Below are positions 7,720-11,823 of a stretch of DNA of 11,823 bases, piece by piece. Numbering within the stretch: the stretch's first letter is position 1; the number at the start of each line of letters is the position of its first letter. A program made the position numbers and the translations under genes. The notes under the pieces are model-generated. The model had not been told where the DNA came from, searched no databases, and saw only the letters and a program-made list of their open reading frames with translations. Source of the DNA: Desulfovibrionaceae bacterium (lineage in GTDB: Bacteria > Pseudomonadota > Gammaproteobacteria > Burkholderiales > Burkholderiaceae_C); assembly GCA_009778355.1 (NCBI GenBank), contig WRJY01000292.1, forward strand, positions 1-11,823. The letters run 5' to 3'.

Positions 7720-8361
7720 ATGCCCAAGTTGATCGTTTCGATCGACAACGTCGTCGTCAAGGAAGTCCAACTCACCAAGGATCGTTCGACCATCGGGCGG
7801 CGGCCTTACAACGACGTCGTCATCGACAACCTGGCCGTCAGCGGCAAGCACGCCACGATCGATCTGGCCGATGGCCGCGCCACGCTGGAAGATGCCGGCA
7901 GCACCAATGGAACCTACGTCAACGGCAGGGCCATCAAGACGCAGACGCTCGAACACAACGACATCATTCAGATCGGCAAGTACCAGATCAAATACCTCGA
8001 AAGCAATGGCGGTTCGGCGCTGGCGGGCCTCGCCGCAACAGCAGCCTCTCCAGCCGGTTCGGACAACGCATCGACCGCACTGATGACCATGCCGGCATCG
8101 CCCGGCGGCCCCAGGGTGCGGGTGCTCAACGGCGCTGCGGCTGGCCGCGAAATGGCCTTGACCAAGGAGATCACCACTATCGGCAAACCGGGCCTGTCCG
8201 TGGCCGCCATCGCCCGCAAGTCACATGGCTTCGACATTTCGCACACCGAAGGCGATCCGGCGGCGGTCAATGGCGTCTCGACCGCAGGTGGCCCCATCGC
8301 GCTGAAAAGCCACGACCAGATCGAACTCGGCGGCACCCGGTTAGAGTTCGTCGATCGCTGA
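7720..8361 (+). CDS. FHA-domain protein with a second, degenerate FHA-like half
   Basis: This cytoplasmic protein of 213 aa is likely to bind phosphothreonine partners. The N-terminal FHA domain (about 1-93) is canonical: STIGRR (23-28, R27), VSGKHA (40-45, S41 and H44) and STNGTYVNG (61-69). The linker (about 97-130) is rich in Ala, Ser, Thr and Gly and contains many possible phosphorylation sites. The C-terminal part (about 131-213) has the outline of another FHA fold: VLNGAAAGREMAL, ITTIGK, VNG, and an ending like the usual D-x-I-x-L/I-G-x-x-x-L-x-F strand. It lacks the R, S-x-x-H and STNGT residues, so it probably does not bind phosphopeptide. ATG 7720 is preceded by AGGAG at 7706-7710. 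The stop is 21 bases before the cyclase, so the two are probably co-transcribed. Confidence 0.9.
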   Translation: MPKLIVSIDNVVVKEVQLTKDRSTIGRRPYNDVVIDNLAVSGKHATIDLADGRATLEDAGSTNGTYVNGRAIKTQTLEHNDIIQIGKYQIKYLESNGGSALAGLAATAASPAGSDNASTALMTMPASPGGPRVRVLNGAAAGREMALTKEITTIGKPGLSVAAIARKSHGFDISHTEGDPAAVNGVSTAGGPIALKSHDQIELGGTRLEFVDR

Positions 8362-8382
8362 CGCCGCCCCGCCAGCTCGACC

Positions 8383-10608
8383 ATGCCCTGGCGGATTTTC
8401 AAGCGTTACCGCAAGCGCACATTGGCGACCGCCGCGCTGACGCTGCTTGCGATGCTGCACGCGGCGGGCCTGTTGATACAACCGGCGCTGACCAGCCTGG
8501 ACGCGGCGCTGTACGACCTGCTCCTGCGCGCGACCATGCCCCATACGCTCGACGAGCGCGTGGTCATCATCGACATCGACGAACGCAGCCTCGCCCGCCT
8601 GGGCCAGTGGCCTTGGCCGCGCGAGCGCATCGCCCGCCTGGTGACCGAACTGACGCAGCGTCAGCACGTCGCCGCCTTGGGCCTGGACGTGGTGTTCGCC
8701 GAGCCCGACCGCAGCTCCGCGCTGCCGCAGCTTCAGCAGTTGGCGCGCGAGGACCTGCACGGCAACACCGGCTTCGTCAATTGGCTGGCGCGCCACGGCA
8801 TCCGGTTCGACAACGACGCCGTGCTGGCCGACGCGCTGGCCCAGGGGCCGACGGTGCTGGGCTACTATTTCACCAGCGACCGCGACGCGCGCCGCATCGG
8901 GCTTCTGCCCGCGCCCGTCGCGCCGCTGGAGACTCCGCCGCCCAGCATGTTGTATTGGGACGGGTACGGCGCCAACATCTCGCCGCTGATGAAAGCCGGA
9001 CAGCGCGCGGGCTTTCTCAATTCCGACCCCGATCCCGACGGCAAGGTCCGCTCCGCGCCGCTGGTGGCCGCGTTCGAGGGCGGTTTGTACGAATCCCTGG
9101 CGCTGACCACGTTGCGCGCCGGCCTGGGGCAGTCGCCACTGCAAGTGTGGCGCGCCAATGGGCGCGCCGACGGCCCGTTGCAGGCCCTGACCTTGGGCAA
9201 CAGCTTGCGCGCGCCGGTCGATGCCCGTGGCGCGGCGCTGGTGCCCTACCGCGGCGGCAGCGGTCCGCGTGGCGGATCGTTTCGCTACATCCCGGCCATC
9301 GACGTGCTGGAAGGCCTGCTCCCGCCGGGCAGCCTGCAAGGCAAGTACGCGCTGATAGGCTTCACCGCGCCGGCGCTCATGGATCTGCGCGTCACGCCCT
9401 TCGATCAGGCTTGCCCCGGCGTGGAGATACAGGCCCACCTGATCTCCGGTCTGCTCGATGGCCGCGTGCTGGTGCGGCCCGATTACGCCCGCGGCTACGA
9501 GACGCTGCTGCTGCTGGCCGTGGGCGCGTTGTTGACCATCGGCTTGCCCAGACTGTCGGCGGCCCGCGCGCTGGCGCTCGGCCTGACCACGGCAGCGGCG
9601 CTGCTGGCGGCCAATGCAACCATGTTCATGGCCGCGTCGGTCGTGCTGCCGCAGGCCGCGGCATTGGCGCTGACCTTTGCCGCGCTGGCGCTGAACATGA
9701 CACTGGGCTACCTTGCCGAGAGCCGCTCCAGGCGCGCGCTGGCCAGCCGGTTCGCCAGCTACGTGCCGCCGGAACTGGTCAACCAGATGGAGAAAAACCC
9801 CGACCATTACGACATGCAGGCGCGCGCCGAGGAACTCACCGTGATGTTCTGCGACCTGCACGGCTTCACCAGCCTGTCTGAAACCATGGAACCGCTGGAG
9901 TTGCAAACGCAGTTGAACGCGCTGCTGAGCCGCCTGACCCGCATCATCCACGCGCACGGCGGCACCATCGACAAGTACATAGGCGACTGCATCATGGCCT
10001 TCTGGGGCGCGCCCGTATCCATGCCCGACCACGCCTGCCGGGCGGTCGATGCCGCCGTCGACATCGGCGACACCCTGGCCTGGCTAAACGCCGAACGCAC
10101 CGCCACCGGCACCCCCCCGATCAGCGCCGGCATCGGCCTGAACACCGGCCTGATGTTCGTCGGCAACATGGGCTCGGACGTGCGCCGCGCCTACACCGTC
10201 ATCGGCGACGCCGTGAACCTCGCCTCGCGTCTGCAAGAAATCTCGCGCACGTACGGCGTGGACATCATCGCCAGCGAGTCCACGCTCCAGCACACGGCAA
10301 AAGCCGGCTACGTCTGGCAGGAACTCGACCGCGCGTACATCAGGGGCAAGGCTCAACCCGTGCTCATCCACACCGTCCGGGCCTTGCCTGGCCGCCTGAC
10401 GCCCGAACTGGAAGAGGAACTGCACCTGTGGCGTCAGGCCCTGCCGCTCTGGCGCGCAGACCGCTTCGCTGAATTCGACGTTCAGATCAACGCGCTGAGG
10501 CAGCGAAATCCCACCTTCTACCCATATCAACTGTACGCCAACCGCGTCGCCGCGCGCCTGCGGTCCGCATCACCCGACGAGGCTCAGGACGCGCAAGCAC
10601 AGCCTTGA
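8383..10608 (+). CDS. CHASE2-domain class III adenylate cyclase, membrane bound
   Basis: This is a 741-aa sensor cyclase. After a short basic N-terminus comes one membrane helix (about 13-33). A large extracytoplasmic CHASE2 sensor domain follows (about 38-365, with DERVVIIDIDERSLARLGQW). Three further helices lie between about 372 and 446, and then a cytoplasmic class III cyclase domain (about 480-660). Catalytic residues are all present: metal aspartates D491 (MFCDLHGFTS) and D535 (YIGDCIMAF), substrate-selecting K531, and transition-state N612 and R616 in VNLASRL. The lysine points to ATP rather than GTP. The second purine-selecting position is T605 (AYTVIGD), the class IIIb variant. A tail of about 80 residues after the catalytic domain has no recognised motif. 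ATG 8383 has only a poor ribosome binding site, consistent with coupling to the FHA gene 21 bases upstream. cAMP is the likely product; the CHASE2 ligand is unknown. Confidence 0.94.
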   Translation: MPWRIFKRYRKRTLATAALTLLAMLHAAGLLIQPALTSLDAALYDLLLRATMPHTLDERVVIIDIDERSLARLGQWPWPRERIARLVTELTQRQHVAALGLDVVFAEPDRSSALPQLQQLAREDLHGNTGFVNWLARHGIRFDNDAVLADALAQGPTVLGYYFTSDRDARRIGLLPAPVAPLETPPPSMLYWDGYGANISPLMKAGQRAGFLNSDPDPDGKVRSAPLVAAFEGGLYESLALTTLRAGLGQSPLQVWRANGRADGPLQALTLGNSLRAPVDARGAALVPYRGGSGPRGGSFRYIPAIDVLEGLLPPGSLQGKYALIGFTAPALMDLRVTPFDQACPGVEIQAHLISGLLDGRVLVRPDYARGYETLLLLAVGALLTIGLPRLSAARALALGLTTAAALLAANATMFMAASVVLPQAAALALTFAALALNMTLGYLAESRSRRALASRFASYVPPELVNQMEKNPDHYDMQARAEELTVMFCDLHGFTSLSETMEPLELQTQLNALLSRLTRIIHAHGGTIDKYIGDCIMAFWGAPVSMPDHACRAVDAAVDIGDTLAWLNAERTATGTPPISAGIGLNTGLMFVGNMGSDVRRAYTVIGDAVNLASRLQEISRTYGVDIIASESTLQHTAKAGYVWQELDRAYIRGKAQPVLIHTVRALPGRLTPELEEELHLWRQALPLWRADRFAEFDVQINALRQRNPTFYPYQLYANRVAARLRSASPDEAQDAQAQP

Positions 10609-10692
10609 ACCTAAAAACGGCAGTTGACAAGTGCAGATCAGGCGCAAAGCCAGCACTGGCACGGGTTTCGGCCGATGTGACACACTCACCCG
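10609..10692. other. Non-coding stretch after the cyclase with a small palindrome
   Basis: No gene or clear terminator is seen. It begins with an A-rich run (CTAAAAACGG) and contains TTGACA at 10624-10629 without a matching -10 box. A perfect stem-loop, TCACCC-GAT-GGGTGA (10686-10700), sits at the start of the IS66 remnant. Confidence 0.4.
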
Positions 10693-10824
10693 ATGGGTGA
10701 AGCAAGACAGCAGGTGCTGGCGCGGTGCCCTCATGATCCCTGCGCCTTGCTGGATCGGCTGCCCACACACCTGAACAGCCGCATCGACGAACTGCTGCCC
10801 CACCGCTGGCAACCAGCGCCTTGA
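10693..10824 (+). pseudogene. IS66 TnpC transposase, C-terminal fragment
   Basis: The reading frame ending at TGA 10822-10824 gives HDPCALLDRLPTHLNSRIDE followed by LLPHRWQPAP. This is the C-terminal signature of IS66-family TnpC (IS66_C domain; SRI-x-ELLP-x-RW). The frame is open only back to about 10693, and similarity to TnpC begins around 10727. About three residues seem to be missing between DPCA and LLDRL compared with the usual pattern. It is a dead fragment with no catalytic DDE core. Confidence 0.75.
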
Positions 10825-10890
10825 GCATCAGCGGCAAACTCACTCGCATATTGACACTACGGCGTCAAGGTGGCGCGGCCAGATGCATAC
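10693..10890 (+). mobile_element. IS66-family right-end remnant (copy A)
   Basis: This is the 3' end of an IS66-like element. It holds the last codons of a TnpC transposase and the non-coding tail to the terminal repeat ending GCGGCCAGATGCATAC at 10890. Bases 10804-10890 match the reverse complement of 11736-11823 at roughly 85-90 percent with one single-base gap (by eye). The match stops abruptly at GCATAC in both, which defines the element end. Its left part is absent. Confidence 0.75.
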
Positions 10891-11123
10891 TTTTCAAGAC
10901 CATCCTGCATTTCTGAACTTCAAGCCTCGCCAGCGTCGGCCATAGGCTGCTGGTTGCGCGCCGCGAACCTTGGCCACGGACGCAGACAGACCAAGGCCGC
11001 CCTGCGGCCGGTGGACGTACTACAGGGGGTGACGGTAGAAAGCCGGTTCCGGGTCTTCAATTACCACGGAGCTGGTTTTTATTACCATGGCTATCGTTTT
11101 AATAGCGTGGAATTTATGTCTGA
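10891..11123. other. Non-coding stretch between the IS66 end and tRNA-His
   Basis: An open frame runs through here and across the tRNA, but it has no recognisable protein similarity and its codons look random. Visible structure is a near direct repeat, ATTACCACGG (11060-11069) and ATTACCATGG (11081-11090), and a stem-loop GCTAT-(7)-ATAGC (11090-11106) downstream of the tRNA 3' end. The stem-loop has no T run on the tRNA strand. The segment from about 11060 to 11123 is notably AT-richer than the window average. Origin unknown. Confidence 0.4.
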
Positions 11124-11200
11124 TGGGGTGGCTGATGGGACTCGAACCCACGACGACCAGAATCACAATCTGGGACTCTACCAACTGAGCTACAGCCACC
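11124..11200 (-). tRNA. tRNA-His (anticodon GTG)
   Basis: Read on the minus strand it folds as a full cloverleaf of 77 bases. It has the extra 5' G(-1) specific to tRNA-His opposite discriminator C73, acceptor stem GTGGCTG/CAGCCAC and D arm GCTC-AGTTGGTA-GAGT with one G-U pair. The anticodon stem CCAGA/TCTGG carries loop TTGTGAT (anticodon at 11164-11166). The T arm is GTGGG-TTCGAGT-CCCAT, and the 3' CCA is encoded. All stems pair, so it should be functional. It is the only intact gene in the last 1.2 kb and is flanked by mobile remnants on both sides. Confidence 0.97.
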
Positions 11201-11243
11201 GTCAGGAGGGTAGGGACAGTCCATTGCTGAACCATCCCCCCTA

Positions 11244-11411
11244 AGAGCCTGTTCACGATCTCAACGACCCAACCCGGAGGGCAGATGCCTTTCCGGGTGG
11301 TTCGCGGCGTTGCAAATCCTCGCCATAGCTGGGCTATGGCTGCGGTTTGCGCTTTGCATCCCATCCAGAAAAGGCGTCTGCGCGGACCCGCTGAGATCGT
11401 AAACAGGCTCT
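11244..11411. repeat. 168-bp palindromic MITE-like element, complete copy
   Basis: The ends are 20-base inverted repeats AGAGCCTGTTYACGATCTCA (11244-11263 and complement of 11392-11411) with one mismatch. Inside are a second pair of arms, GCAGAYGCCTTT (11281-11292 and complement of 11370-11381), and a perfect central hairpin GCCATAGC-TGG-GCTATGGC (11322-11340). The whole unit is therefore one nested imperfect palindrome with no coding capacity. A relative is at 1-95 in opposite orientation. The GAGCCTGTT terminus recalls some IS5-group ends, so a non-autonomous derivative of an IS is possible. No clear target duplication was found at the flanks. Confidence 0.8.
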
Positions 11412-11413
11412 CA

Positions 11414-11447
11414 AAACCGGACTTGCGACTTTCACCGCATTCGGCTC
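11414..11447 (-). ncRNA. Group II intron domain V
   Basis: The 34-base segment reads, on the minus strand, GAGCCGAATGCGGTGAAAGT and then CGCAAGTCCGGTTT. It has the invariant AGC near the start, the GAAA tetraloop, and a lower stem GAGCCG/CGGTTT with the conserved two-base bulge. Length and layout match bacterial domain V. It is the catalytic heart of the ribozyme but is orphaned here. Confidence 0.85.
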
Positions 11448-11511
11448 AAGCACGACAACTCCGATCAACTTATGATGATACATTGTTTTGGTCTGATCGG
11501 ATCGAAGCCCC

Positions 11512-11733
11512 TTACGGGGCTGGTTTCACTACATTCAAACCCATGACGTGCAGTCTGACGTGACAGGCCGGATGCAAAAGCACCCGGTTCGACAGCGTGT
11601 CTGATCCGCCCTCCATTTTGCGAACAAGATGATGGTCGTGCCAGCCGGTGTCGTGGCTCAGAGGCTCGTCGCACAAGGCGCAGCGCCTCCCTTGGGAGAT
11701 GTACAGCTTTGATAGCTCCGTCCGGTACGAAAT
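11512..11733 (-). pseudogene. ltrA: Group II intron reverse transcriptase/maturase, HNH C-terminal fragment
   Basis: The 73 codons up to the TAA at 11512-11514 encode only the C-terminal HNH endonuclease domain of an intron-encoded protein. Visible blocks are TELSKLYISQGRRCALCDEP with the first zinc CxxC, TGWHDHHLVRKMEGGSD with the HNH histidines, and SNRVLLHPACHVRLHVMGL with the Cys/His of the second site. It ends LNVVKPAP. Reverse transcriptase and maturase domains are absent because an IS66 end abuts codon 1 of the fragment. There is no start codon. The stop codon lies in a hairpin AGCCCC-GTAA-GGGGCT. Confidence 0.85.
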
Positions 11734-11735
11734 GT

Positions 11736-11823
11736 GTATGCGTCTGGCCGCGCCACCTTGACGCCGTGGTAGTTGATATGCCAGTGAGTTTGCGGCTGAC
11801 GCTCAGTGCGCTGGTTGCCAGCG
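11736..11823 (-). mobile_element. IS66-family right end (copy B, runs off the window)
   Basis: The terminal repeat reads inward from 11736 as GTATGCGTCTGGCCG. The element continues to the right edge. On the minus strand the last six codons of TnpC (RWQPAH and stop at 11803-11805) match the end of copy A (RWQPAP). The element interrupts the group II intron gene. Whether the rest of the IS is intact cannot be seen. Confidence 0.75.

Larger units (their letters stand above)
11414..11735 (-). mobile_element. Group II intron, 3' remnant
   Basis: On the minus strand this holds the end of the intron-encoded protein, a domain IV-like stem and domain V. Upstream it is cut off by the IS66 right end at 11736. 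Downstream the palindromic repeat begins two bases after domain V, so domain VI and the 3' splice site are missing. An 8-base inverted repeat, TCCGATCA (11460-11467) with TGATCGGA (11494-11501), lies between the protein stop and domain V and probably is an intron RNA stem. The intron cannot splice or move. Confidence 0.8.

Noticed and set aside
8341..10032. 563-codon minus-strand open frame over the cyclase
   Set aside because: Composition is rich in Gln, Arg and Gly with no domain, and it mirrors the cyclase coding frame whose catalytic motifs are complete.
10870..11244. Open frame crossing the IS66 end, the intergenic region and tRNA-His
   Set aside because: It spans an IS terminus and a complete tRNA on the other strand, so it is not a plausible gene.
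11700..11823. Possible frameshift in the intron-encoded protein near 11730
   Set aside because: The frame change coincides with the IS66 terminus found by comparing the two IS66 copies. The upstream frame is IS sequence, so no frameshift in the intron gene is needed.

Overview
The window is about 11.8 kb of GC-rich chromosomal DNA from a betaproteobacterium. It is most likely Burkholderiales, family Comamonadaceae. This rests on the arginine-rhamnosylation EF-P pair (earP-efp), the type-2 argC, the sucC-sucD-TerC order and the style of the PP2C/FHA/CHASE2-cyclase genes. The genus is inferred from protein character and was not verified.

Positions 1-8,000 are mostly housekeeping genes. Left to right they are: a copy of a dispersed palindromic repeat at the left edge; earP and efp with a strong terminator; a LOG-family nucleotide phosphoribohydrolase that converges on argC (minus strand); the divergent sucC-sucD operon for succinyl-CoA synthetase; and a TerC/YjbE-family membrane protein.

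From 6,843 to 10,608 there is a co-directional signalling block. It holds a PP2C-type Ser/Thr phosphatase, an FHA protein with one intact and one degenerate FHA-like half, and a CHASE2-transmembrane-class III adenylate cyclase. Together these read as a phospho-Thr and cAMP signalling module. No Ser/Thr kinase lies in the window, so the kinase must be encoded elsewhere.

From 10,609 to the right edge no intact protein gene is seen. This stretch is a mobile-element graveyard around a tRNA-His gene (minus strand). It contains two inward-facing right ends of an IS66-family element, the 3' end of a group II intron (HNH tail of the intron-encoded protein plus a recognisable domain V), and a 168-bp palindromic MITE-like element with 20-bp terminal inverted repeats. 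That element is related to the sequence at the left edge of the window. The intron remnant is cut by the IS66 end on one side and by the palindromic element two bases after domain V on the other, so the order of insertion can partly be read.

No CRISPR array, phage gene cluster or obvious defence system is seen. The least ordinary items are the palindromic repeat family, which shows a compensatory base-pair change between its two copies, and the nested mobile remnants at tRNA-His.
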